64,000 nucleotides of DNA from an uncultured Lachnospiraceae bacterium (GCA_947626745.1 CANQTF010000003.1:1-64000), one strand, 5' to 3'; shown: positions 26,413 through 35,520, counted from the stretch's first letter. Made by a program: numbers and translations. Notes: a model not told the origin generated them from the letters alone.

Positions 26413-29130
26413 TTAAAATACAACGGTCACCGTGTTGACCCCGTCGGCATAGGTATGCGCGCTGCTCTTGGTCCGGCTGACAGCCAGGGCCACGCTCAGC
26501 TTATCTCCCCTCGTCAGCGGATCGAACTCGTCCCCGCTCCAGCGGATGACGGCTTCGCATTCGCTTCCGTCTTCACTGCAGAGGGCGTCGAAGCTCAAAC
26601 TGCACCCGTCGTCCGGCAGGGCCGGCAGGATGCTCGCCACGCACAGCTCTTCAAAGATCTGCTGGTACTTGAGCGACTGCTGTGCGCCCAGCAGCTGCTT
26701 GCGGGCAAAGCGGTCGATGTCGGTCGATGCGCCGATAAAGTCAAATCCCTTGGAGGCAATATCGAGATGAAAGGTCTTCAGGCGGTGAACAAAAGCCCGG
26801 CAGCGGTCGGTCTTCGGGTGGTCAAACACCTGCTCCGGCGTTCCGTCCTCATAAACAACGCCTTCGTCCATGTAGAATACCCGCGTAGATACGTCCCGGG
26901 CAAACTTCATCTCATGGGTGACGATCAGCATGGTCAGCCCTTGCTCGGCCAGACTGCGGATAACCGCCAGCACTTCTCCTACCATGGTAGGATCCAGCGC
27001 GCTGGTCGGCTCGTCAAAGAGTACGATCTCCGGCTGCATTCCCAGCGTGCGGGCAATAGCGACGCGCTGTTTCTGGCCGCCGGAAAGCTCATCCGGATAG
27101 TTGAGCGCCTTCTGGGCCAGTCCCACCTTGGCCAGCAGACGCATTCCCCGTTCGTAGGCCTGCTGTCTGGTGCAGCCAAGCAGCTCTACCGGCCCCAGCA
27201 TGATATTTTCGATCACGGTCAGATGCGCGAACAGGTTAAAGCTCTGGAATACCATTCCCATGCGGCGGCGCACAGCGCCCAGCTGCGCCGGCTTCACGCC
27301 GGTCACCGGCTGCCCAAACACCTCGATCTGTCCTTCCGTCGGCGTCTCCAGCCGGTTGATACAGCGCAGGAAGGTGCTTTTGCCCGTACCGGAAGGGCCG
27401 ATGATAGAGATCACATCCCCTTTGCCTATAACGGCATTGACATCCTTTAAGGGCGTCGCGTTGGGGAATACCTTCTTTAAATGGGAGATCGTGATCACCG
27501 GCTCCCCGTTTTGTGTTGTCTTCACTTCTTCCGGAGTCTCCGGCAGGGAAATACTCCTGTCTACTCCCTTCGGTTCCCGGCGCCGGCGGCGGGGATCGAT
27601 CTTCCTCTCCGCCAGTCCCAGCAGAAGAGTCAGGCACCACGCCAGCAGGAAGTACAGGACCGCAGTCAGGATCAGCGGGAAAAACGCCTCAAAGGTACGG
27701 CTGCGGATAATGTCGGTCGCCTTGGTCAGATCCTGCACCGCGATGTACCCCACCACGGACGTCATTTTGACCATGGAAATAAATTCGCCCTTGTATACCG
27801 GTAGAATATGCCGCGCCGCCTGGGGCGCGATGATCTTGGTAAACGTCTTGACCCGTCCGAAGCCCATGGCGGAGGCCGCTTCCCACTGGCCGGCATCCAC
27901 GGCATCGATGCCGGTGCGGATCATTTCGGAGACATAGACGGCAAAGTTGACGGAAAAGCCGATGATCGACACGACGATCCCATTCAGTCTCGCGCCGGCG
28001 AATACGACGTAGAACAGCACCATCAGCAGCACCAGAACAGGGATCCCCTGGATCAGCCGGACAAAGACCGCCGTGATCCCGGATGCGATCCTGCTGCGGC
28101 TGCGGCGCAGCATGCACAGACCAAAGCCCAACACCGTGCCGAACAGAGCCGAACAGATCGCTATGACAAACGTGACAGCCAAGCCGGAGAGGATCATCTG
28201 CCACCGGTTTTCCTGAATGAAATTCTTATAAAAGCTGTTTCCCAGTCCGGCTAGGAAGCCCATTCCTGCGGACGCGCCCGCAGCCTCGCTCCCGACTACC
28301 GCCACCACGCCGCCGGTGTAATTCGGCTCGGCGAAATTCACGCTCTCGGCCCGTTCCTCCGTCACCGTCAGGCCGGTGGCCGACACATCGTATGTCCCCG
28401 TGGCAAGGCCGGCAAAAATAGAGGAGATCTCCGCACCGGTCACCTCCAGCCCGTAGCCGTAAGCCTTGCAGAAGCGGACCATGATATCGATATCGTAGCC
28501 GACGATCTGGCCGTCCTTGACATAGCTGAAAGGCTCCATGTCCGTTTTTACCGCCATCCGAATAACACCGTTCTCCGCCGGGAAAGAGGTCCAATCTTCT
28601 ATCACCTTTTTGCTTTCATCCGCGCCCAGCCAGATCCCGTCAATTTCCTCGATGGTGCCGTCAGCCTTGATCTGCGCCAAAAATTCGTTATACTCGTCCC
28701 GCAGCGCAGCGCCGCGCTCGGTTTTTGAAAAAGCGGCGGCGTAGTTTTCTTCCACCAGCACATCAGGGAGATAAGTCACCGCCTGATTTTCCAGACACAG
28801 TACGCGGGCGATCGGTTCGTCCATCAAAAAGCCGGCGATCTTCCCCTGTTCCACTGCCAGTGCCAGATCCGGGAGCCGGTCATAATACTGCTTATCCGCA
28901 TCCTCGATCAGATTGTCGGTATGGACGTCAAAGCTGGAGCCGGTCATCACGCCGATGGCCTGTCCGTCCAGCTGGCGGATATCGGTGATCGCTTCGTTAT
29001 TCCCGCCTTTTTCCGCACAACCTGCGAGAAACAGGCATAGAAGAAGAATGGGTAAAACACGGGTAAAGCAGAATTTCTGATGCAATCGTATCACCCCTTT
29101 TGTTTTGGAACGAATATTGTTTTCTGTCAT
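26413..29130 (-). CDS. All-in-one polar amino-acid ABC transporter with C-terminal RsbW-like domain
   Basis: A 905-residue fusion. A lipoprotein signal (LAGC near residue 38) is followed by a solute-binding region with two type-3 amino-acid-binding segments (about 45-275). A HisM/GlnP-like permease (about 300-520) and an ATPase (about 545-785) follow, the latter with [16 protein letters not shown] and [12 protein letters not shown]. Residues 787-905 are an extra domain resembling the MATE-fused one: [19 protein letters not shown] and a final DGVN strand (about 896-899). The N-box Asn is missing. A binding protein, permease and ATPase in one chain is rare enough; the added regulatory-type domain is odder. 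It overlaps the symporter gene by 4 nt. Confidence 0.88.
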   Translation of the reverse strand: MTENNIRSKTKGVIRLHQKFCFTRVLPILLLCLFLAGCAEKGGNNEAITDIRQLDGQAIGVMTGSSFDVHTDNLIEDADKQYYDRLPDLALAVEQGKIAGFLMDEPIARVLCLENQAVTYLPDVLVEENYAAAFSKTERGAALRDEYNEFLAQIKADGTIEEIDGIWLGADESKKVIEDWTSFPAENGVIRMAVKTDMEPFSYVKDGQIVGYDIDIMVRFCKAYGYGLEVTGAEISSIFAGLATGTYDVSATGLTVTEERAESVNFAEPNYTGGVVAVVGSEAAGASAGMGFLAGLGNSFYKNFIQENRWQMILSGLAVTFVIAICSALFGTVLGFGLCMLRRSRSRIASGITAVFVRLIQGIPVLVLLMVLFYVVFAGARLNGIVVSIIGFSVNFAVYVSEMIRTGIDAVDAGQWEAASAMGFGRVKTFTKIIAPQAARHILPVYKGEFISMVKMTSVVGYIAVQDLTKATDIIRSRTFEAFFPLILTAVLYFLLAWCLTLLLGLAERKIDPRRRRREPKGVDRSISLPETPEEVKTTQNGEPVITISHLKKVFPNATPLKDVNAVIGKGDVISIIGPSGTGKSTFLRCINRLETPTEGQIEVFGQPVTGVKPAQLGAVRRRMGMVFQSFNLFAHLTVIENIMLGPVELLGCTRQQAYERGMRLLAKVGLAQKALNYPDELSGGQKQRVAIARTLGMQPEIVLFDEPTSALDPTMVGEVLAVIRSLAEQGLTMLIVTHEMKFARDVSTRVFYMDEGVVYEDGTPEQVFDHPKTDRCRAFVHRLKTFHLDIASKGFDFIGASTDIDRFARKQLLGAQQSLKYQQIFEELCVASILPALPDDGCSLSFDALCSEDGSECEAVIRWSGDEFDPLTRGDKLSVALAVSRTKSSAHTYADGVNTVTVVF

Positions 29131-30716
29131 GACATACTCCTTTTCAGCTTCTTTTCGTCCAGCATCCCGACGCCGTCCGCCGCAAGCGCTACCTGAACCT
29201 GCAGACAGGCAAGCCCTGCAGACGTCATAAAAAAGTCCATGATGGCATTGACGGAAACCGCTATGGCGATCGCCCCACCGGGAATGCCAAGCTGCGCAAA
29301 GAGGACGGTAAATACAGAAAGCGCCCCGCCGGGGATCGGCGGCACCGCCATGGAGAGGAGTCCGATCGTCAAAACCGACATGACGAGCAGCGGCGGCGTA
29401 ATGGGAACGTCATAAGACTCCGCCATGCACAGAGCCAGAGGAAAAAAGCCCACCACAAAGCCCGGCTTGTACAGGACCTGTCCCAATGGAATGGCAAAAT
29501 CCGCTATCTTTTTCGGGATGCCCAGCTCCTTTACGCACGTCTCCAGATTGGTCGCCAGGGCGGCGGCCGAAGAAGCGGTGGTCAGAGCGATCAGATACGT
29601 GGGCAGCATTTTCTTCATCAGAAGCCCGGGGCTGACTTTCAGACGCACCGCCGCCGCAAAGACATAAAACAACGACAGGATAAGGCACCCCGGTATCGCG
29701 ATCGCAAACACCTTGAACATGCTTAAAAATCCGCTGTCAAGATCAGATATCACAAGATTGAACAGACTCAAAAACACGAACAGCGGAATGATTTTCCCCA
29801 GCGCGCCCATCAGAAACTGCACAGCCTCGTTGATCTGCATCAGGATGTTTTGGGCCGCCGATACCCGCTCGCCCAAGATCAAAAGGGCGACTCCCACGCA
29901 GATCCCCAAGAAGACCAGCTGCAGCGCGTTGCCGTTCAGAAACGGCGAGATGATATCCGAGGGCACGATCTCCAGCACCATTTGGTAGATTGCCGAAAAA
30001 TTGCCGGTGATCTCATTTCCCGCTTCCTCGGCGACCGGAAACAGCAGACAGCCCGCAAGAGCCATGACCGCCCCCAAAACAAACGTTCCCGCGATCATTC
30101 GCAGGATCAGTTTTTTGCCGACTCTGCCCACTACCGTCAAGTCGCCGATGCTCACGATCCCGCAGCACACGGCCAGGAACACCAGCGGGGAGGAGACCGC
30201 CCGAAGCGCGCCCAGGATCATATTGAACAGGGGCTCTGTGACCGAAAGCGCCCCTGCCTGTATGGTTGGGAACCGCCTTGCGGCGGCGCCCAGAAACGCC
30301 GCCAGGACGACCGCGCCAAAAAGTACGGCGATCTGGCCCATGGACGACCTTTTCTTTCTGGGATTGCAGACCAGACAGTTTTTCCCGTTCTTGTAAGCAT
30401 ATGTAAACGACAGCCCTGCCTGTGAGAGCATATGGCTGCTGAGTATCAATGCCTCGTTATCCCATGCGTCCATGGCCGGGCCGTCTACGCTTATTTTCAA
30501 AAAGGACCGCCCGAATTTCTGCCCGCAGTCCACATGGACCGAAGCGCCCGCCAAAGTTTCAAGCCAAACGCCGAGGATCTCCTCCAAGGACAATCGGAGG
30601 CGGATAATATCCTTTTGATCTGCCCCTGCCTCAGAAAGCGTCTGCACGCAGATCTCGGATACCGCGTCGATCGTCTGCGCAGACAGACTGAATGTTTCAC
30701 TGCGATTGCTTACCAT
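29127..30716 (-). CDS. DAACS-family dicarboxylate/amino-acid symporter with N-terminal RsbW-like domain
   Basis: A 529-residue protein. Residues 1 to about 118 are soluble and resemble a degenerate RsbW-type HATPase: [11 protein letters not shown] (EE 45-46), [10 protein letters not shown] and NGKNCLV (110-116). Residues about 128-515 are a dicarboxylate/amino acid:cation symporter, with hairpin motifs SSAAALATN, a serine-rich HP1 and [17 protein letters not shown] near HP2. It imports dicarboxylates or acidic amino acids with Na+ or H+. The start has GGAGG 7 nt upstream. It is the first gene of the nine-gene operon, so its N-terminal fusion is translated first. N-box Asn is absent. Confidence 0.85.
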   Translation of the reverse strand: MVSNRSETFSLSAQTIDAVSEICVQTLSEAGADQKDIIRLRLSLEEILGVWLETLAGASVHVDCGQKFGRSFLKISVDGPAMDAWDNEALILSSHMLSQAGLSFTYAYKNGKNCLVCNPRKKRSSMGQIAVLFGAVVLAAFLGAAARRFPTIQAGALSVTEPLFNMILGALRAVSSPLVFLAVCCGIVSIGDLTVVGRVGKKLILRMIAGTFVLGAVMALAGCLLFPVAEEAGNEITGNFSAIYQMVLEIVPSDIISPFLNGNALQLVFLGICVGVALLILGERVSAAQNILMQINEAVQFLMGALGKIIPLFVFLSLFNLVISDLDSGFLSMFKVFAIAIPGCLILSLFYVFAAAVRLKVSPGLLMKKMLPTYLIALTTASSAAALATNLETCVKELGIPKKIADFAIPLGQVLYKPGFVVGFFPLALCMAESYDVPITPPLLVMSVLTIGLLSMAVPPIPGGALSVFTVLFAQLGIPGGAIAIAVSVNAIMDFFMTSAGLACLQVQVALAADGVGMLDEKKLKRSMS

Positions 30717-30789
30717 GCCTATGCCTCCATAATAGAGTAATTTTAGCTACATAATATTACCCAAAAATCTGTTGCAGGAGGGAAGAATG

Positions 30790-30822
30790 TCGGATTTGGT
30801 CGTTTTGATTCCGAAATTGGTC
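30790..30822. promoter_or_regulatory. Direct repeats with 21-bp spacing (candidate LytTR site)
   Basis: TCGGATTTGGTC (30790-30801) and CCGAAATTGGTC (30811-30822) are 12-mers sharing 9 bases, offset by exactly 21 bp. LytTR-family regulators bind paired direct repeats with about two helical turns between them. The pair lies 74-106 nt upstream of the first gene of the nine-gene operon and just downstream of the LytTR regulator operon. The downstream -10-like sequences lack a good -35, as expected for an activated promoter. Confidence 0.4.
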
Positions 30823-30829
30823 TCCGGAG

Positions 30830-30856
30830 AAAAAAAAGACCGCCCGAAGGCGGTTC
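30830..30856 (-). terminator. Intrinsic terminator of the GHKL/LytTR operon
   Basis: On the minus strand ACCGCC, a UUCG loop and GGCGGU are followed by a run of U. It ends the sensor/regulator transcript and insulates it from the nine-gene operon. Confidence 0.92.
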
Positions 30857-30882
30857 TCAAGATCTGAAACGATATGCAAGCA

Positions 30883-32163
30883 TCACGGATTCAGGATCAC
30901 ACAGGCAGTGCAGATGCCTTCCTGCATTTTATAATTGATCTCTCCATGATACCTGACAGATGAGGAAATGATGCTGTCGATGCCGATACCCCGCGCGGCC
31001 GGCAATCCGTTTTCTAACCGCAAAGCCGTGCCGCAGGGATTGCTGACGGCAATCACCGTTTTATTTCCTACATTTCTGACATGAACCTGAATAGGCCCGG
31101 CGCTTTTTTCTGCAACGCAAGCGTTCAGCGCATTTTCCAGAAGGTTGGCAAGGATCGCCACAAAATCCACATCGGCGACTCCCGACTGCGCCGGCATATC
31201 CGCTTGCGCGATATATGCCACGCCCGCCTCTTTCGCCTTCTCCGCGTAGGAGCTTAAGATGCCGTTGACGGTGACGTTCGGACACCATGCCGGAAAACTC
31301 TCCGAGGCTTCTTTGCTCTGCCCCAAATACGCTAAGATTCCCTCTGTGTCGCCCTCCTTTGCCATAGCCGCGATCCGCTCGTCGTGATGCCGCAGATCAT
31401 GCCGGATCCGCCGGCTCTCCTGCTCGGTTTTTCTCGCATTTTCCACATAGGACGTCAGGTATTCAACGTTTTGCCTTACCAACTCGTCCCTTGCTTCCTT
31501 CCGCATCTGATAGATGATGCTGATGATCAGGCTGCTGGCCACGGCAAAAGAGCACACAAGCAGCGAGAAAAAGAGCAGCGTGTTTGCATTGATCCCGTTG
31601 TCTGCACTGATTTTTGCCAGAACGATCACGAAAGTAAAAAAATAGATAATGGAGACGATGCTCAGCGATATCCAGTGTTTGGTACGAAATCCGCTGATCT
31701 CGCGAATGATCGGTCTGCCATATTTATGATAGGCAAATAGGATCGCAAAAGAGATCATGTCATAGAGCACGCTCCGCATCAGATACACCAAAGTATCCGG
31801 CCCGTCCGGCACCAGCAGATAGCAGCCATAAAAGGAAAAGGACAGGGAAACGCAGAATACGCAGCCATATGTGATCCAAAGATAGCATTTCTTCCAAAAG
31901 CCGTCCGCCGACGCATAGATAAAGATACCCCAAAAGCACAGATACGAAAGCATCAAGGCAACCGGCATCCTCCATGGCTTTGACAGAAAAAGAACGCAGA
32001 AGCACAGATCCAGAAAAAGAAAGAGCGCGGCCCCGCCCCACAACAGCGCCGTCTTTTTTACCGAGTATTTTCTCTCCTGCAGCAAATATCCTGCCGTCAG
32101 ATGCGCTGCAAGAAACAACAGGCTGACCAAAAAGGCGATGGTGATGATTTGCATCGTCGGCAT
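30883..32163 (-). CDS. GHKL-family sensor histidine kinase (AgrC/VirS-like)
   Basis: A 426-residue sensor with six or seven N-terminal membrane helices (about residues 5-220) and no large extracellular domain, as in AgrC-type kinases. The phospho-acceptor is His255 in RIRHDLRHH. The ATPase domain has N box LLENALNAC and G-rich ARGIGIDSII. It partners the LytTR regulator gene, which it overlaps by one base (TGATG arrangement). No peptide-pheromone gene such as agrD is visible next to it, so its ligand may be a small molecule or a membrane cue. Confidence 0.92.
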   Translation of the reverse strand: MPTMQIITIAFLVSLLFLAAHLTAGYLLQERKYSVKKTALLWGGAALFLFLDLCFCVLFLSKPWRMPVALMLSYLCFWGIFIYASADGFWKKCYLWITYGCVFCVSLSFSFYGCYLLVPDGPDTLVYLMRSVLYDMISFAILFAYHKYGRPIIREISGFRTKHWISLSIVSIIYFFTFVIVLAKISADNGINANTLLFFSLLVCSFAVASSLIISIIYQMRKEARDELVRQNVEYLTSYVENARKTEQESRRIRHDLRHHDERIAAMAKEGDTEGILAYLGQSKEASESFPAWCPNVTVNGILSSYAEKAKEAGVAYIAQADMPAQSGVADVDFVAILANLLENALNACVAEKSAGPIQVHVRNVGNKTVIAVSNPCGTALRLENGLPAARGIGIDSIISSSVRYHGEINYKMQEGICTACVILNP

Positions 32164-32888
32164 CAGCTTTCCGCCTCCTTTAAATAAAAATCAAAATACG
32201 TCTGCTTCAGCGCAGAGCGGCACCGCCGCGGAACAGGAACGAGGGCCTCGTCGTCCATAAGCAGATCCGTACCGGAAAAGCAGCGCACATGATTTAAGTT
32301 GACAATATAAGATTTTCCGCACATCGTCATGCCTTTTTGGTCCATAATGCGTTCCTGCAGCTGCGCCGGCAATGACCACACAGAGAGCTTTTTCCCGGAG
32401 GCGAGGGACACCACATGCCGTTTGTCTCTGGTTTCTATGTACGAAATATCTTCCAGCGCGATGCGGTGCAATTTCCCCTCGCAGCGCAAAAGGATCCATG
32501 TTCTCTGCTCACGCCCGGCAATGACCCGCTCTAAGGCCGCGTCAAACTGTTCCTGCGTGTAAGGCTTGCAGATATAGTCTGCGGCATGTATGGAAAAAGC
32601 ATCGACCGCATAATCTGCGCTGGTCGTCAGAAAGACAATGTCGGTATTTTCACTGAAGCGGAGAATATCCCGCGCCAATTCCGTTCCCAGCATACCGGGC
32701 ATACAAATATCCAAAAGCGCAATATCCGGGCCGCCCGATTCGTCAAATGCTTTCAGCATGTCAAACGCAGACGAATATACGTCAAATTCGATCCTATGTT
32801 CACCATGTGCCGCTATGTAAACCCGAAGATTATCCGCGATCTTTTTCCTCTCTCCGGCCTCATCATCACAAACGGATATTTTAAGCAT
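32163..32888 (-). CDS. LytTR-family response regulator
   Basis: A 241-residue regulator with a receiver domain (residues 1-120; acidic pair Asp8-Asp9, phospho-acceptor Asp60 in ALLDICMPG) and a C-terminal LytTR DNA-binding domain (about 140-241; YIETRDKRHVV, MCGKSYIVNLNHV). The ATG at 32888 begins the canonical protein (MLKISVCDDE); the frame is open 22 codons further upstream without support. GAGGG lies 11 nt upstream. It is the first gene of a two-gene operon with its kinase and is the best candidate regulator of the operon starting at 30716. Confidence 0.93.
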   Translation of the reverse strand: MLKISVCDDEAGERKKIADNLRVYIAAHGEHRIEFDVYSSAFDMLKAFDESGGPDIALLDICMPGMLGTELARDILRFSENTDIVFLTTSADYAVDAFSIHAADYICKPYTQEQFDAALERVIAGREQRTWILLRCEGKLHRIALEDISYIETRDKRHVVSLASGKKLSVWSLPAQLQERIMDQKGMTMCGKSYIVNLNHVRCFSGTDLLMDDEALVPVPRRCRSALKQTYFDFYLKEAES

Positions 32889-33132
32889 CGTTCCGCTTCC
32901 CTCTTTTATAATCAAACTTTGTATCATCTTATCACGAATCATCGGGAATGCCAATATCTGTGATTGTGCGTGCTGATATTTGATTTATATTGTGCGAATT
33001 TGCGATAAACAATGTCTGTTTCTTGCCTACCACATTAAATGGCATTTTCAAGAAAATGTTGGCTTACAAGATTTGCCTGATAGGGCTGTCTGAGGAACAA
33101 AGCTGTAAAATGTGGGAACGCATAAAAAATAA
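32889..33132. other. AT-rich intergenic region without a clear gene
   Basis: This spacer separates the LytTR operon from the accessory module. A 70-codon frame beginning at 32990 has no ribosome-binding site and no recognisable product. Base composition drops sharply toward AT here, marking the left edge of the accessory stretch. I see no attachment-site repeats. Confidence 0.5.
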
Positions 33133-33187
33133 ATCGTGGAGAAATGTATTGAAAATGTTCCACGATAGATATATAATGGTTCGTGGA
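33133..33187. promoter_or_regulatory. Operator half-sites of the RHH module
   Basis: The heptamer TCGTGGA occurs three times: forward at 33134-33140, inverted (TCCACGA) at 33159-33165 and forward at 33181-33187. The first two extend to an 8-bp inverted repeat (ATCGTGGA/TCCACGAT). They bracket and enter the promoter, and the third overlaps the ribosome-binding site. This suits autoregulation by the encoded ribbon-helix-helix protein. Confidence 0.55.
33149..33177 (+). promoter_or_regulatory. SigA-type promoter of the RHH/DUF1016 pair
   Basis: TTGAAA (33149-33154), a 17-bp spacer and TATAAT (33172-33177). The inverted TCCACGA half-site lies inside the spacer. Confidence 0.85.
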
Positions 33188-33198
33188 GGACTATGCAT

Positions 33199-33378
33199 AT
33201 GAATAAAGAAATCAAGACTTATTCAATGAGTATACGTGTGAGTCAAGAAGAGTTGGAAAAATTGAAAATAGCAGCTCGTCTTGAGGCTTATGCTTCGTAT
33301 AGTGAATTTGTAAGACGCACCGCATTATTAGAAGCCGCCAAGATCATTTCGGAGAATAATGCAAAAGAGAATCAATAA
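33199..33378 (+). CDS. Small ribbon-helix-helix DNA-binding protein
   Basis: A 59-residue protein. TYSMSIRVSQEELEKLK gives the beta strand and first helix, and the YSEFVRRTAL segment the second helix of a ribbon-helix-helix fold, as in antitoxin-type and MobC-like regulators. The second ATG (33199) is preferred, since GGAGG is 9 nt upstream of it but only 3 nt from the first. It has its own promoter with repeated half-sites and lies 53 nt before the DUF1016 gene, so it may repress or accompany that nuclease. Not assignable to a named antitoxin family. Confidence 0.75.
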   Translation: MNKEIKTYSMSIRVSQEELEKLKIAARLEAYASYSEFVRRTALLEAAKIISENNAKENQ

Positions 33379-33431
33379 ATGGGAAAAGCTAAGGAAGCGA
33401 AAAGGCATATAATAAATTTATGGGAGAAATT

Positions 33432-34547
33432 ATGGGAAACAGGAAAGATACGATTGCCCTCAATGAAAATACGGAAATAACAGGTATTGATTCTCTTTGC
33501 CGGAACTCAATAGATCTGATCCGCTACGCCAGAGGTCTTGTAGTTCAGCACATCAACATAATTGAACTCATGACTTACTATGCGCTTGGTAAATGGATAA
33601 TTGAAGTACAACAGGCCGGAAACGATCGTGCAAAATATGGTGACAGGGTAATTGATCGGCTTTCAGAGGCACTTACAGGGGAATTTGGACGAGGATATTC
33701 AAGGGAGACTCTAAGAAACGCAAGGAAATTTTATCAGGTATATCAGGAGCGAATTTCCCAAACGCTGTTCATGGAATTCGTAGGGCAAAAATCCCAAACG
33801 CTGTTTGGGGAATTGAAAAAAGAAAACCCATTCAAATTGTCATGGTCACATTATTTGATACTGATGCGAGCAAAAAGTCCGGAAGAGCGTGACTTCTATG
33901 AGATAGAAGCGGCTGATGGAAATTGGTCGGTGAGAACTCTTCAGAGACAGTATGGCAGTTCACTTTATGAGAGATTGTTGCTAAGTACGGATAAAGATAA
34001 GGTTAAAGAACTTGCGGAAAAGGGTCATATAATTGAAAAATCGCAGGATGTTGTGAAGGATCCTCTCGTGCTGGAATTTCTTGGTTTACAAGAGAAACCG
34101 GAGTATTCGGAAACGGAACTTGAAACACGCATTATCAATCATCTTCAAGAGTTTCTTATGGAGATGGGAAAGGGATTTACATTTGTTGATCGTCAAAAGA
34201 GGTTTACTTTCGATGAAGACAGCTATATAGTGGATCTCGTTTTATATAACCGACTGCTTCGCTGTTTTGTCTTGTTGGATTTGAAGATTGGCAAGTTAAA
34301 GCATCAGGATCTTGGGCAGATGCAAATGTATGTGAACTACTACGACCGATATGAAAAAACGGATGAGGAAAATCCGACAATCGGCATATTGTTGTGCAGT
34401 GATAAAAATGACTCAATGGTAGAATTAACACTTCCTAAAGATGCAAATATATACGCATCGAAGTATGAGTTGTATCTGCCAGATAAAAAACTTCTACAAA
34501 AGAAGTTAAAACAGTGGCTTGAAGAGGAAGGAGCCGACATAGGCTAA
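33432..34547 (+). CDS. DUF1016 (YhcG-like) PD-(D/E)XK nuclease-family protein
   Basis: A 371-residue protein of the YhcG/DUF1016 family. The N-terminal DUF1016 domain (about 15-180) contains GRGYSRETLRNARKFYQVY. The C-terminal nuclease domain (about 215-365) has FDEDSYIVDLVLYN, then VLLDLKIGKLKHQD, giving the D...(D)xK pattern. The usual form of the last motif is ELK; here it is DLK. Relatives are linked to restriction or anti-phage functions. The ATG at 33432 has GGGAG 5 nt upstream. An in-frame 36-bp duplication repeats SQTLF with a 12-residue period near residues 110-130. The gene is AT-richer than its neighbours, suggesting transfer. Confidence 0.88.
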   Translation: MGNRKDTIALNENTEITGIDSLCRNSIDLIRYARGLVVQHINIIELMTYYALGKWIIEVQQAGNDRAKYGDRVIDRLSEALTGEFGRGYSRETLRNARKFYQVYQERISQTLFMEFVGQKSQTLFGELKKENPFKLSWSHYLILMRAKSPEERDFYEIEAADGNWSVRTLQRQYGSSLYERLLLSTDKDKVKELAEKGHIIEKSQDVVKDPLVLEFLGLQEKPEYSETELETRIINHLQEFLMEMGKGFTFVDRQKRFTFDEDSYIVDLVLYNRLLRCFVLLDLKIGKLKHQDLGQMQMYVNYYDRYEKTDEENPTIGILLCSDKNDSMVELTLPKDANIYASKYELYLPDKKLLQKKLKQWLEEEGADIG

Positions 34548-34667
34548 AATACAGTACAATAATATATTGTTACCGCAGACGGCAGCATCAGAGCAAATTG
34601 AACACTTATAAATTTCACCGTGATATTCTCAGAGGTACAACTATAGAAAGTTAATAGTCAAAAATCC

Positions 34668-34696
34668 GTGACACCTTGAAGAATCTGTAATATAAT
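34668..34696 (+). promoter_or_regulatory. SigA-type promoter of the lipoprotein gene
   Basis: GTGACA (34668-34673), a 17-bp spacer and TATAAT (34691-34696), about 60 nt before the ATG. Confidence 0.7.
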
Positions 34697-34755
34697 ATCT
34701 GGCAGGATGAAATCCTATCATTTTTAAATGGTAGACACGAAAGGCGGCTTCTGTT

Positions 34756-35520
34756 ATGAGATCATTTTGTCTGACACTGTTCCTCTGTACCCTGCTCCTG
34801 CTCGGCGGCTGCGGTTCTGCTGTCGATGAGCGGGGCAACACCATACTCGCCGCTTCGGCTGTGGATGACATGCAGCCGGAAACGCCCTATGGATTAACGG
34901 CAGCTTTCCAAGACGGCAATATTGCAGTTTTAGATGAAAACAGCGGTGATATATTAAACGAAATACCCTTGTCCGAAGACGAATACCTGCTGCTCCTCAG
35001 CATGACAGACGACAACCACGGCTGTCTGTTATACTGCAGCTCCCCCGCTGCCGGCATAATGATGAAGCATCTGTATATCACAGAAGATCGGTGGGCCACC
35101 TATGAAGAAAAAGATCTCAGCTCACTCATAGACGGCTATCCGACCAGCCTGTCCGCATTGTCCACGGATCATATCTATATCGGAACGCAGATGCGAAGCA
35201 ACGGTTATCTGTTTGAGACGACCGACGGCGGCGGACGGTGGAGTCCCGTCACGGTAGACGACGAATACTACCAATATGGATATGTGCTGCCGGTGTGCGG
35301 GGACGACCATGCTTTATACGCTCTCTTGGAATACACGGACTCGAGCACGGACACGAGCGCTTACGTGCTGTGCAGACAAGCAGATGCCTCGGCGGCATGG
35401 GAAAAGATCGGCAGCTTTGTGCCGAAAGATCTCGGCGAACCGCAGACATACTATATCTTGGACGGCGCTCTGTACGTTGCGGATTCGCAGGGTACACAGT
35501 ATCGGATCCTATACCATTAA
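34756..35520 (+). CDS. Uncharacterised lipoprotein
   Basis: A 254-residue protein with a lipoprotein signal (LLLGGC, Cys near residue 20). The mature part has repeated short strands with D/G turns, including HIYIGTQ, YLFETTDGGGRW and YVADSQGTQY, which recall BNR or WD-like beta-propeller blades (sialidase/photosystem-assembly type). The TTDGGGRW stretch is close to the Asp-box (SxDxGxxW). No catalytic residues are evident. It has its own promoter and converges on, and overlaps by 4 nt, the CPBP protease gene. Function unknown. Confidence 0.8.
   Translation: MRSFCLTLFLCTLLLLGGCGSAVDERGNTILAASAVDDMQPETPYGLTAAFQDGNIAVLDENSGDILNEIPLSEDEYLLLLSMTDDNHGCLLYCSSPAAGIMMKHLYITEDRWATYEEKDLSSLIDGYPTSLSALSTDHIYIGTQMRSNGYLFETTDGGGRWSPVTVDDEYYQYGYVLPVCGDDHALYALLEYTDSSTDTSAYVLCRQADASAAWEKIGSFVPKDLGEPQTYYILDGALYVADSQGTQYRILYH

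Noticed and set aside
30717..30790. A GGGTAA sequence suggesting a SigB-type promoter for the nine-gene operon
   Set aside because: No GTTT-like -35 element lies 12-14 bp upstream. I also find no good SigA -35, so the promoter stays undefined.
32990..33202. A 70-codon plus-strand frame before the RHH gene
   Set aside because: No ribosome-binding site, no family resemblance, and it overlaps the RHH promoter and operator sites.
33379..33480. A 33-codon frame starting on the RHH stop codon
   Set aside because: No ribosome-binding site, and most of it overlaps the DUF1016 gene in another frame.
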